A stretch of 58,558 bases of DNA, from positions 1 through 58,558 of the forward strand of contig NZ_QIBX01000020.1 of NCBI RefSeq assembly GCF_003725995.1, given 5' to 3'. This stretch comes from Slackia equolifaciens. Lineage in GTDB: Bacteria; Actinomycetota; Coriobacteriia; Coriobacteriales; Eggerthellaceae. Under the pieces are notes generated by a model. It was not told the origin of the DNA. It saw only the letters and a list, made by a program, of their open reading frames with translations, and did no database searches. Of this stretch, positions 50,617-58,558 are shown piece by piece. Each line of letters opens with the position of its first letter. The first letter of the stretch is position 1. Both the position numbers and the translations under genes were made by a program.

Positions 50617-52014
50617 ATGAGCAGAGCAGTTTCGCTATCACAGTTGAGAAAAATACCGTACGCTCTTTCCCTGGCATTTGCCTGCGCATGGATGATTGAC
50701 CCATCTCTTGCTGCTCCCGACGCCTTGCAAGCGCTCATCCCCTTCGCTCGCTACCCCCATCTTCTCGCGACGGCAATAACGTTTGCGTTCATAGCTATCG
50801 CCCATCAGCAGGTTGGTCAAATAACTGCAAAAAGACCCATTCTCGCTACGGCATGTCTTCTCTGCCTTCTGTGCTTTGCGCTTGCCCTAGTGCTCAAGCA
50901 CCAGGAAAGCGATGTGTTATTCTTGCCCATTTCTTTTTGCCTGCTCATGGTTGTTTTATGCCAAGCGCTGCTGCTACTTACCTGCCTCAAAGCATTCGCC
51001 AACTTGTCTATGGTCGACTGCATGCTGGCTCTCATTGCGTGGCAATTTTTCGTTGCGATTCTCCGCTGTATTGCGAGCATCTGCCCTTCTGGTGCCATCT
51101 CCCTCATCGCACCATTAATCATCGTGCTGTGTTTTGCGAGAAAATCGACGGTGTACCTTTTGCAGCGCAACCTTGTAATTGCCGAAGAAACCGATACTGG
51201 GGCAAACTCGATATCGAAAGATTTGCGTCAACCTGCCAAGCTCATCGCCATGAATACGATTGTGGTATTCACTATTCAATCGCTGCAGGGCCTATCATAT
51301 GTATCCGTGGCAGGTGTCTCATACTTGGGCCTGCTCATTGCTATTGTCGTGACGAGCATTGTGCTTGCCATAAACAAACGCATTATCAGGATCGGACAAC
51401 TGTGTTTTTCCTCAATCTGCTTAATTGAACTTGGGGTTGTCGTTTTCTCGCTAAGCAATGCACACTCTTTTGAGCTAGCCTCTATCGTTCTGGACGCAGC
51501 GTATATGGCTTTCTCAACCTATTTCTTTGTTTCGCTGTGCAATTTCTGTCAGCGCAGCAAAATGGATCCGATCCTCATGTTCGCAATGGCTTATCTGTTC
51601 GAGCAATTATCAGCATTTCTCGCCGACGCTCTAACATTAGCGTTGGGCCCTGGAGTTCACGTCTTTTTCCTAGTGGTGCTCGCAGGGTTCGGCACGCTGA
51701 CCCTCATTCTTCTCTCAGACGAGGACGATTGCCATTTTCTGCACAGCTCCGTCCTTGACAAGGAAAAATGCCTTGACCCAATCCGATATTTCGCCACACT
51801 GGCCGATACCTGCTCCTCGGTTTCCATGCAATATTCCCTATCGCGACGCGAGAGCGATGTTCTCTTGCTGCTCGCGCAGAAGAAAACGGCACCACAAATC
51901 AGTGCCGATCTCGTTGTGAGCCTTGCCACCGCGAAAACCCATATTCACAATATTTACAAGAAGATTGGCGTGCACAGCCGCCAAGAGCTGTATGACTTTC
52001 TCGGCTTGTCATAA
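50617..52014 (+). CDS. Membrane-spanning LuxR-type regulator 1
   Basis: This 465-residue protein has about 12 hydrophobic spans in residues 1-390 and a LuxR/NarL helix-turn-helix at the C-terminus (LSRRESDVLLLLAQKKTAPQISADLVVSLATAKTHIHNIYKKIGVHSRQEL). Such one-protein membrane sensors are expanded in Eggerthellaceae and typically lie beside flavoprotein reductase genes, which they are thought to switch on when the substrate is present. It diverges from flavoprotein 1 with a 189-base shared promoter region. AGGTAAAGG precedes the ATG. Confidence 0.92.
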   Translation: MSRAVSLSQLRKIPYALSLAFACAWMIDPSLAAPDALQALIPFARYPHLLATAITFAFIAIAHQQVGQITAKRPILATACLLCLLCFALALVLKHQESDVLFLPISFCLLMVVLCQALLLLTCLKAFANLSMVDCMLALIAWQFFVAILRCIASICPSGAISLIAPLIIVLCFARKSTVYLLQRNLVIAEETDTGANSISKDLRQPAKLIAMNTIVVFTIQSLQGLSYVSVAGVSYLGLLIAIVVTSIVLAINKRIIRIGQLCFSSICLIELGVVVFSLSNAHSFELASIVLDAAYMAFSTYFFVSLCNFCQRSKMDPILMFAMAYLFEQLSAFLADALTLALGPGVHVFFLVVLAGFGTLTLILLSDEDDCHFLHSSVLDKEKCLDPIRYFATLADTCSSVSMQYSLSRRESDVLLLLAQKKTAPQISADLVVSLATAKTHIHNIYKKIGVHSRQELYDFLGLS

Positions 52015-52023
52015 CAGAGTAAT

Positions 52024-52188
52024 GCCCGACTTCATCACAATCTGCGTAATGAGATGCTGAAAGCGGTGGGGCGAATCCTGCTCAAGAACCTGGGGTTTCA
52101 CACTGCGCGCGGGCTTCGATTGTATGCGCTTTTAGCAATAGAGAGGATGGCCCCTGTGGACCCTATCGTTCATCGGGCCATGGGTTGA
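52024..52188 (+). pseudogene. Short helical fragment after LuxR regulator 1
   Basis: In the frame after the regulator's own stop, 54 codons encode a helical, basic segment (LRNEMLKAVGRILLKNLGF, LYALLAIERMAPVDPIVHR) ending in TGA. It has no convincing start except an internal ATG at 52051 without a ribosome site. It is probably the tail of a lost gene; I do not recognise the family. Confidence 0.35.
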
Positions 52189-52249
52189 ATCGTCGGCAAT
52201 CCGAGCTCTCTTTTGCCCTCTTGAAACGTGCAAGGCGGTCGCTACATTG

Positions 52250-52630
52250 ACGATGTCAAACTATGGAGCTGCTCCGAGAGACCCGTGAAAAGCTTCAAAG
52301 CACCCATGACGTTCTCCATATTTCCGTCATCGAGGGCTGCCGCTCGCAGCACGAGCCGCAAGATCCACCGACTGGATGCCCTCGACTTGAACAAACCCAT
52401 AAATCGGGTTATCTTCAGCAATGGGAATGTGAAGAGGAAACCCATTGTCTTTGGAAGTAACGGGTGCAATCAGCGTTAAGGAGGCGAGAGAGTTCATGCG
52501 AAAGGGGCTTATTACCACCCCGTAGTGCCAACCTGCAGGCTCATGGTTCACCGAAGGGTTGGAGTTGTTTTTATCACGTCACCATGCTCGAAGATACCAA
52601 GCATGACGCTGTCCCTCTTCACAAACGCGT
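52250..52630 (-). pseudogene. Frameshifted MazF/PemK-like toxin
   Basis: Three consecutive pieces in different frames spell a MazF-type RNase: GIFEHGDVIKTTPTL, then HEPAGWHYGVVISPF...LTLIAPVTSKDNGFPLHIPI...FVQVEGIQSVDLAARAA, then ALDDGNMENVMGALKLF. Order and spacing match the family (GD-x start, P(A/V)-VIS, APVTS, Q-S-D). At least two frameshifts break it. No antitoxin gene remains upstream. Confidence 0.7.
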
Positions 52631-52729
52631 GCTTTCTGTCCGGTAAAGCTGGCCCCGCCATCCCATTACAGTCTGAATCGTAGCTGATCCGAACGTCTCG
52701 ATTAACCCATCGTCGTCGGATTACGATTG

Positions 52730-53060
52730 GGCCATGTCCTTGGGGGCCGCCGATCGGGCGCCCGCGGACGGCCGTCTGCCCCTGCCCTTCGAGAGCCCCG
52801 GGGGGGGTGTTGCCGACGCGGGCGTCGCTGGCTCAGACGACTGATAGGAAACTGCCGGGCTCCGCTTCCGACGCGCCACGGCCAGGTAATGTGGGTGTCG
52901 CGGCGGCCAGCGTCCGATCGACCGAACGATTGGAGGATACCATCATGGCCGAAGCAGAATCCAGCGGAGTGTTGATGTGCAATAAGAATTAGCCCAATCG
53001 TGCATCGGGAATTGAGCAGCCCGGGCATCGCGAATTGAGCGTTTCGTGCAAGTTGGGCCG
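52730..53060 (+). mobile_element. Transposon debris with paired end repeats
   Basis: The stretch is GC-rich without an intact gene. GCATCG-S-GAATTGAGC occurs at 53002-53017 and 53025-53040, 23 bases apart, like the multiple end repeats of IS21-type elements. A 15-codon frame with a good ribosome site (TTGGAGGATACCATC before ATG at 52945) ends quickly, consistent with a truncated transposon operon. A GC-rich hairpin follows at about 53055-53090. Confidence 0.4.
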
Positions 53061-53100
53061 CGCCCCGCATCCGGGGGCGCGGCCCCGTCGTATCGTCTCC

Positions 53101-53221
53101 ACTACATCCACTGGTACAACAACTTCAGGCTCCACTCAAAGCTGGGCTACATGAGCCCCGTCGAATTCAGGAAGGCGGGACTGTTCCTCGAAAAACTGTC
53201 CAAATAAGTGTTGCCAATCCA
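53101..53221 (+). mobile_element. IS3 end fragment (orfB tail), plus orientation
   Basis: These 121 bases are an exact reverse-complement match to the orfB end of the intact IS3 at 44613 (IHWYNNFRLHSKLGYM...FLEKLSK plus terminal repeat GCCAATCCA). The left side is cut within codons at 53101. It faces right, toward the IS1634 fragment. Confidence 0.9.
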
Positions 53222-54099
53222 CGATGTTCGCGGAGGTGTTGAGGCCCTTGTCGGCCACAATGACCACCCGCTCCGCCTCGGGGTCGTCCTTCTTGCGAAG
53301 GCCCCGCCTTCCTCATGACGGGCAGCATGGTCAGCATGTCGTTCTCGTTGCCGGGGAACACCTCGAAATCCAGCGGGATGCCCTGGGCGTCGAGCAGCAG
53401 CCCCATCTGCACGATCGGGCTGCGCCTGTTCTCCTTGCTGACGCCGCGCCTGCACAGCCCGTCCCCGTCTTCGTTCTCGACCTCGAAGTAGTAGTTGGTG
53501 ACGTCGTAGTACAGGCGGGTCCTGTCGCGCCTCCCCCGGGTCTTCTCCAGCGACGCGTTCATGTGCCTCACCAGCGCATCGGAGTTGGCGTCGATGTAGT
53601 CGAGCGAGCGGCACACGTCGTCGAGGGAGAAATCGCACTTGCGCGGGAAGCGGCCCCGCCCTTCCCACGCCGCCTTCTTGGAGGACGGCGCGCTCAGTCG
53701 GTTCCAGACGAGCAGCTCGAGGATGCGGCAGGGGTCGTAGTCGAAGCCGCGCGCCGTGCGCTTGCGCTCGAAGAAGCCCCATATCCCCAAGTCGCGATGA
53801 AAGTATGCGGATGGGACGGCGGCGCCGAGGTCGATGCGCGACTCGGCGCGCTTGTCGATCCTCCTCGCCGTCGAGAGCTTCACGATGACGGGGGACGCGG
53901 CCTCCCTCGCCGCCTCGTTGCGGCGGGCGATCTCCTCGTCCCACCACGCGATGGGGTCAGGGCACTCGGGAGTGGCAAGCTCGTCGACGTAGCCGATGGC
54001 TTCGACATGGCGGGTCTTATTCTTGCCGTTCTCGCGATAGCTCTCGGCTATCGCGAGGTAAATCCTGCCGTTGGGCTTCTTCCTCTTGTTCAGATACAT
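53222..54099 (-). pseudogene. IS1634-type transposase, N-terminal half
   Basis: About 290 residues from MYLNKRKKPNGRIYLAIAESY to LNTSANIV match IS1634-type transposases. Catalytic Asp residues are present in YYDVTNYYFE and, after correcting a one-base insertion near 53305, VADKG. The C-terminal half is replaced by the IS3 end at 53221. An upstream in-frame ATG at 54159 is unlikely to be the start. Confidence 0.85.
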
Positions 54100-54348
54100 G
54101 AAACGGCTTCTGACCTGCGGATACATATACCGAATTATATCATAACCACGTACAACCATGTACTGATATAGTCATAAAAGTTGACAAAAAGAAAGAGCCA
54201 AAAACAGCTCATGAACTGGGGTGATGATCCTATTAGCTGGCTAAACTAGCTGCAAAACTCCGGAAAACGGGCATCCGTCAAAATGCCGTGGGATATAATG
54301 AGATCGTCGAACTGTGCAGAGGGGACGGCAAGAGGAGAGGGCGGCTGA

Positions 54349-55740
54349 ATGGCGCTTGCAGAGAAGGCTCAGGGTTTCTTCGTTCAAGGCTTAGACATGA
54401 GATCTCTGCGTGCGATGGTGGGCTTAGCCTCCTTGCTTTGTGCCGAGCAGTCGTTTTTGTTTCGCCCTGGCATTGATCAACTTTTCTCGGGTGATTCCCC
54501 CCTCTACCCCGAGGCCGTGGCCGTGCCGTTTATGGCGCTTTTTTCCCTGGTGTTCGTTGTTATTGGCGGCAAGTGGAGGAGCGTGAACAAGAACCGGGCC
54601 CTTCAGGTCGGTGCGTGCATCTGCGGCATTGCCGGTTGCGTTGTGTCTACTGCGACAGATTGGCCCGGTTCGGCCCTGCTCGCGACTGCGCTGTTCCTCC
54701 TGTTCTCCACGACGATGCTCGTTGCATGGATGGAGAGACTCGCGTCTGTGTCCTCGATGGGATTAAGGGGCGTCTTAGTCGGACAAAGCGCATCGGTTCT
54801 TCTCGGAGGTTTCGCGACGAGTTTTCTATCTTATCCCCTTTGGGCGGCGGTGCTGCTGGCAGCCCTTTCGGTTTCTCTTCTGCTTTTGGACGGCAGCGGA
54901 GGCGAATCGGAGCCGCTTCTGGCGAAGCAGCCGGAGGCGACCATTTCGCGACGGCCCGTTTTCGGTCTGCTCCTCGTGGGCTTCGTGGTGGGCTGCGTTC
55001 AGTCGTCGGTTGCCCAGGACGGCACGTGGAATCAGTGGTGGAATCTGGGCATGGGCGTTCTAACGCTCTTTCTTCTCTGGCTTTTTCTTTGTAAAGTGCC
55101 GGATCCGGGCCATGGGCTCGCGTTGAAGGTCGTCCTTACGTTGTCGTTCGCCGCTTTGTGCCTCATGCTCTGTTTTCCAGGGAACGGGAATGCCGCTTTC
55201 TGTCTTGCAAGCTCGGCTTTTGGCTTGCTGTGGGGCGTTGTCTATTTGATCGCTATCGAGGTCGTTCGCTCGACGAAGCAATCTCCGACGAGGGTATTTG
55301 GCGTCGTGGGCTTTATGCTCTACGCAGGCTCGGTCCCTGTGCTGTGGGTATCAATGGCCGGAGGAGTTGCCGGCGACGCGAGATTCCTCGGGCTGCTCAT
55401 CGGTCTTTTGGCCGGCGTGACGCTTTGGGTTTTCAACGACCGCTCTCTCGACGGGCTGCTCCGCGGTAGCCCCGAGAGCTCCTTCTCCGCTCCTTCGAAC
55501 GTGGATGCCTGGAACGCCCTTGCTTCCGAGTACGGATTGACTCCCCGAGAGGTGGAAATAGCTATGCTCTATACCCAGGGAAGGAGTGCGCCCTTCATTG
55601 CCGAGCAGCTCGTCTTGAGCGAGAGCACCGTCAAGTCCCATCTGGCGCACTCCTATGCCAAAACCGGGGTGCATTCGAGGCAGGAGCTTATCTCTTTGCT
55701 GGAGGCGACGGAAGCAGATAATCGCCCCCTTTCCCGGTAG
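54349..55740 (+). CDS. Membrane-spanning LuxR-type regulator 2
   Basis: This 463-residue protein has about 12 membrane spans (residues 15-375) and a C-terminal LuxR HTH (LTPREVEIAMLYTQGRSAPFIAEQLVLSESTVKSHLAHSYAKTGVHSRQEL). The same architecture occurs at 50617, but the sensor parts are clearly different, which implies different ligands. It is convergent with flavoprotein 2 (55799), its likely target. AGGAG precedes the ATG. Both lie between IS1634 halves. Confidence 0.92.
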   Translation: MALAEKAQGFFVQGLDMRSLRAMVGLASLLCAEQSFLFRPGIDQLFSGDSPLYPEAVAVPFMALFSLVFVVIGGKWRSVNKNRALQVGACICGIAGCVVSTATDWPGSALLATALFLLFSTTMLVAWMERLASVSSMGLRGVLVGQSASVLLGGFATSFLSYPLWAAVLLAALSVSLLLLDGSGGESEPLLAKQPEATISRRPVFGLLLVGFVVGCVQSSVAQDGTWNQWWNLGMGVLTLFLLWLFLCKVPDPGHGLALKVVLTLSFAALCLMLCFPGNGNAAFCLASSAFGLLWGVVYLIAIEVVRSTKQSPTRVFGVVGFMLYAGSVPVLWVSMAGGVAGDARFLGLLIGLLAGVTLWVFNDRSLDGLLRGSPESSFSAPSNVDAWNALASEYGLTPREVEIAMLYTQGRSAPFIAEQLVLSESTVKSHLAHSYAKTGVHSRQELISLLEATEADNRPLSR

Positions 55741-55798
55741 GGAAGGAGGGCGAAGGGGAGGATTGGAATGCCTGCGTGCTGGAATGCCTGCCGTGCTT

Positions 55799-57526
55799 TT
55801 ACAGGGCTGCGAGTGTTTCTCCTATCAAGTAACCAGCGGTAAGGGCGATGCTGTGGCTGGCTCCTGCGAGCGTTACCGGATAGGTGACGCCGAACCGGCC
55901 TCCTTGGGTGTTGCCGATGGCGTATAGCCCACGAATGGGATCGTCCTGCTCGTCAAGGCATTGGGATTGGCGAGTCGTGTGCAAACCCGACATTGTCACA
56001 AGCAGGCGGAGCTTGTCCACGGCGGGGTTCTCGTCCTGAGGGGTGAATCGAACGGCGTAGAAGGGTGGTGTCTCCAGTTTGAACATGCGCTCCGGCGTTT
56101 TGCCGAAATCCTCATCGATGCCCTTTTCGCAAAGCTCGTTGTAGCGCTTGAACGAGGCCAGCATGGAGGTCTGAACATCCTTGTCGACGTCGAGCTGGGC
56201 GACGAGCTCCTCAAGCGTGTCGCCGTGCGCGGTGGTCCACTCGTCGATTGTTTCCGCCGCATCGGGCATAAGGAGCGTGGTGTAGGCGCCGAGGCCCGCC
56301 TGCATGGCGCCCATCTGCTCTTGCCAATTGCCATCGAAGAACTGATAGATGGTCTTTTTCGGTTGCGACATCATGTTGATGGTGAAGTGGTCGATTGAAA
56401 GATCCTCGTTTATGTAGCGCTCTCCGTTTGCATTGAGCTGGAGGAAGGCATCTACGCCCAGGATCGAAGTCAAGGTCGAGTGAGCCATGGGAACATGGGG
56501 CGCATTCTCCACTTTTGCGCCAATGCTACGCCCCATCAGCAGGCCATCTCCTGTATCTGCAAAGTCCCCGTTGGCATCTGTGTGGGGGTAGGCCAACGTA
56601 TAGTAATCAATGTCGCTCCAGATATGGGGAAGATACTCTTTCATGAGCTCGTCATTATGCGTGTAGCCGCCAGTTGCCAGCACGACGCCCTTGGAGGTGT
56701 TGTACTGGGTGTAGGTGTCTTCGACGAGGTTGTGGACAATGACGCCTGTTACCGCGGTGCCATCGTATACGAGTTGGCACGCGCGAGAGTTGAATACCGT
56801 CTGCGCACCGGCCTTCTCGGCGGCGGCAACGTTCGCCTCAAGAATGGGCTGATGGCTAAATTCGGTCTGCGAGGCGAAGTCAACGGCGGCCATGAAGATC
56901 TTCTCATGGTCGCGCCCTTCCTCGTAGGCGCTCTCCAGAAACGGGGACTTCGTATAGTACGTGCAGCTCATAGCGTAGAGCTCGTTTTCATCGGCAGGAA
57001 TGGCGGCAAAATCGTCGGTCCAAACCATATTGGGGTTGTACGCGTCGCAGTACCAGTCGACAGCCTCGCCGCAGTGGCGTGCGAAATCAACGAGGATTCC
57101 CATGTTGGGGTAATGGCTGCCCTGGATCATTATTTCGTTGGCTATTTCGGCCGGAGGAACGTCAGCAATGTTCATGGAGCGAGCGCGGTCGGTGTTGAAA
57201 TAAGCAAACGTGCAAGAACGGGAGGAAGGAGTGGCGCATCGTTCGATGCCGATGACCTTAAGGCCGTGCTCGGCGGCCGAGCGCAGGGCCGCAACTCCCG
57301 CAATGCCCAGTCCGATGACTGCTACGTCCACCTCGACGGTCTGACTGATTTGGCTCTGTTCGACGGAGGGAAGCTGTCCGTTTTCCCGGGCATCGATGTC
57401 TCCGGTCGTGTCGAGTGCTTCTTTGGTGGGGGAGGGGGAGCATCCGGCAAGCGTAACGCCCGCTGCTCCCACTCCAGCGAGAACTGCGCCCGAGAGAAAC
57501 GACCTTCTTGAAATAGGGGTGCTCAT
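55799..57526 (-). CDS. Tat-exported flavoprotein reductase 2 (FAD_binding_2 type)
   Basis: This 575-residue reductase has a Tat motif SRRSFLSGA and lipobox (TLAGC), so it is exported and lipid-anchored. The FAD-binding VAVIGLGIAGVAAL and VVLATGGYTHN, and the C-terminal GRFGVTYPVTLAGASHSIALTAGYL, place it with fumarate/urocanate-type reductases. Compared with flavoprotein 1, similarity is limited outside the FAD segments, so its substrate should differ. GAAAGGAA lies before the ATG at 57526. A CATCGTACG dyad lies 117 bases upstream. Confidence 0.9.
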   Translation of the reverse strand: MSTPISRRSFLSGAVLAGVGAAGVTLAGCSPSPTKEALDTTGDIDARENGQLPSVEQSQISQTVEVDVAVIGLGIAGVAALRSAAEHGLKVIGIERCATPSSRSCTFAYFNTDRARSMNIADVPPAEIANEIMIQGSHYPNMGILVDFARHCGEAVDWYCDAYNPNMVWTDDFAAIPADENELYAMSCTYYTKSPFLESAYEEGRDHEKIFMAAVDFASQTEFSHQPILEANVAAAEKAGAQTVFNSRACQLVYDGTAVTGVIVHNLVEDTYTQYNTSKGVVLATGGYTHNDELMKEYLPHIWSDIDYYTLAYPHTDANGDFADTGDGLLMGRSIGAKVENAPHVPMAHSTLTSILGVDAFLQLNANGERYINEDLSIDHFTINMMSQPKKTIYQFFDGNWQEQMGAMQAGLGAYTTLLMPDAAETIDEWTTAHGDTLEELVAQLDVDKDVQTSMLASFKRYNELCEKGIDEDFGKTPERMFKLETPPFYAVRFTPQDENPAVDKLRLLVTMSGLHTTRQSQCLDEQDDPIRGLYAIGNTQGGRFGVTYPVTLAGASHSIALTAGYLIGETLAAL

Positions 57527-57642
57527 CCTGATTCCTTTCGCTGTCTCCAACTGGCAAGTTAATCTGCTTGCGCTGAGGAAAACATAGGGCTTAGGGCACG
57601 TGCTTGTCTTCGTACCGTTCGATGGAAAAAAGAAAAACGGTG

Positions 57643-57663
57643 CATCGTACGTTTCGTACGATG
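57643..57663. promoter_or_regulatory. Perfect dyad upstream of flavoprotein 2, candidate operator
   Basis: CATCGTACG-TTT-CGTACGATG is a perfect nine-base inverted repeat. A related half-site, CGTACCGTTCGATG, lies at 57611-57624. Both precede the flavoprotein 2 start, so binding by the adjacent LuxR-type regulator is a reasonable proposal. The rest of 57664-57870 shows nothing recognisable. Confidence 0.65.
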
Positions 57664-57873
57664 AGATTGAGCTGGAATAATGAAATTGACGGATGGGATA
57701 GAAGCAGGGATGTCGGTTGCAGCATTGCGGGGCGTACGGGTAACGATCGGGCTGCGGTGTCCATGAGACGCGGTTCGTCAATGATGGCGCAGCTGGCCTT
57801 CGCGTTTGTGCACTCCTGGCGGGTGGCGGCCGCGGTGTGGTCATCCTCGTGCTATGACCTGACTTTTGCAGCT

Positions 57874-57916
57874 AAAAAAGCCGTTCTCCTACATTGAGGT
57901 GGGAGAACGGCTTTTT
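57874..57916. terminator. Bidirectional terminator beside IS1634 fragment
   Basis: AAAAAGCCGTTCTCC and GGAGAACGGCTTTTT-type arms pair around ACATTGAGGT..., with A and T runs on either side, so it works on both strands. It separates the IS1634 fragment from the flavoprotein 2 promoter. Confidence 0.8.
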
Positions 57917-57945
57917 CTCTGTGACGTTTTATGTACTGGAACCGG

Positions 57946-58431
57946 TTAGCTCCTCGGTTTTCTCACATCCGCCATGATCCGGCCGATCTGCTTCTTCGCC
58001 AGCACCTGTCTAGACAAATCGATCCCCGCTGCGGCTGCGAGCTCGTCGGTGAGGTCGGTGCGGTAATCGAAGAAGTAGACGTTCGAGTCGAGATGGTGTC
58101 CCGTGACCTGCGAAAGATCCGCGGCGATCTCGCCTGCGCTGTGCTTCCTGCCCGTGTCGAGCTGCATCAGGCGCATGACGAGCAGCGCCACGTAGCAGGC
58201 CAGGAAATGCGCCCTGATGTGCGTTTCGGTCGACACGTAGACGGGGCGGGCCCCCATGTCGCCTTTGAGCACGCGGAAGGACTCCTCGATGCGCCAGAGG
58301 CCGCGGTACGCCTCGATGATCTCGCGGTCGTCCATCTCCTGCTCGCTGGTGATGATGCAGTAGTAGCCGTCCAGGGCCTCGTCTGCGGCGATGCGCTCCT
58401 CGTCGAGCACCCAGTGATCTGTGCTCTTTTT
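57946..58431 (-). pseudogene. IS1634-type transposase, C-terminal part
   Basis: About 160 residues (KSTDHWVLDEERIAADEALDGYYCIITSEQ...YRGLWRIEESFRVLKGD...YFFDYRTDLTDELAAAAG) match the C-terminal end of IS1634-type transposases, with the Y-R-E-K box intact. The N-terminal part is replaced by an IS3 copy at 58432. It does not abut the N-terminal half at 53222: roughly 100 middle residues are missing between them, so they may be two separate copies. Confidence 0.85.
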
Positions 58432-58558
58432 TGGATTGGCAACACTTATTTGGACAGTTTTTCGAGGAACAGTCCCGCCTTCCTGAATTCGACGGGGCTC
58501 ATGTAGCCCAGCTTTGAGTGGAGCCTGAAGTTGTTGTACCAGTGGATGTAGTCGGACA
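58432..58558 (-). mobile_element. IS3 copy, right window edge
   Basis: The last 127 bases repeat the orfB end of the IS3 at 44613 exactly, beginning with TGGATTGGCAACAC, and run off the window. Its orfB end faces left, so it and the fragment at 53101-53221 point inward at the block between them. Confidence 0.9.

Noticed and set aside
44613-58558. A single composite transposon spanning IS3 copies at 44613 and 58432
   Set aside because: These two copies are in the same orientation and could in principle bound a unit, but 44613 lacks a target duplication and the 53101 fragment and pseudogenes between show a more complex history.
1-58558. tRNA genes or att sites
   Set aside because: No TTCGA-type T-loop with matching acceptor stem and no integrase of the tyrosine or serine class was found.

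Overview
The window (about 58.6 kb, high GC, dense short operons on both strands) looks like a chromosome segment of an anaerobic actinobacterium of the class Coriobacteriia, most likely family Eggerthellaceae. The best pointers are two Tat-exported, lipobox-bearing flavoprotein reductases, each next to a membrane-anchored LuxR-type regulator. Others are a penta-heme NrfA-like cytochrome, [NiFe]-hydrogenase maturation genes with NikR, and tandem 2[4Fe-4S] ferredoxins. The genus cannot be fixed from the sequence. Both window edges fall inside transposase genes.

Layout: 1-560 is IS and repeat debris. 563-12.7 kb is housekeeping and signalling: a Tat-like anchored protein, an OmpR/histidine-kinase pair leading into purC, a QueT transporter, a glycosyltransferase-like protein, a TauE/SafE exporter and a LytS/LytTR pair with a three-repeat operator-like array. 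13.0-16.9 kb holds a full-length IS1634-like transposase without its catalytic residues, a 29-bp perfect inverted repeat beside it, and yhdT-panF. 17.2-21.1 kb holds the NrfA-like cytochrome, a response regulator with a degenerate receiver, and glucose-6-phosphate isomerase. 21.4-27.7 kb is a leftward run: 84-aa protein, nikR, hypF, hypC, hypD, a 36-bp perfect inverted repeat with nested hairpins, a 40-aa membrane peptide and hypE. It would build the NiFe(CN)2CO centre under nickel control; hypA and hypB are not in the window.

28-30.9 kb has an HxlR regulator, two tandem ferredoxins and mazG. 30.9-38.2 kb is an accessory, partly AT-richer segment: a DUF4143 ATPase behind three palindromes, MutT, a 971-aa PLD-nuclease/helicase, a self-inhibited Fic protein behind its own palindromes, and a YaaA-like protein. 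It resembles a defence or stress island. 38.2-43.4 kb has a phosphoesterase, two unknown genes, a MITE-like element built of four 24-bp repeats, and htpG under a perfect CIRCE element.

43.5-46.8 kb is a nest of at least four transposon fragments, one of which (44613-45825) is an intact IS3-family element. Next come a broken IMP dehydrogenase gene and the first flavoprotein/LuxR pair (48.8-52.0 kb, divergent). A broken MazF-like gene and IS debris follow, then a second LuxR/flavoprotein pair (54.3-57.5 kb, convergent). That second pair lies between two halves of IS1634-type transposases and inward-facing IS3 ends, so it looks like a mobile or rearranged metabolic module.
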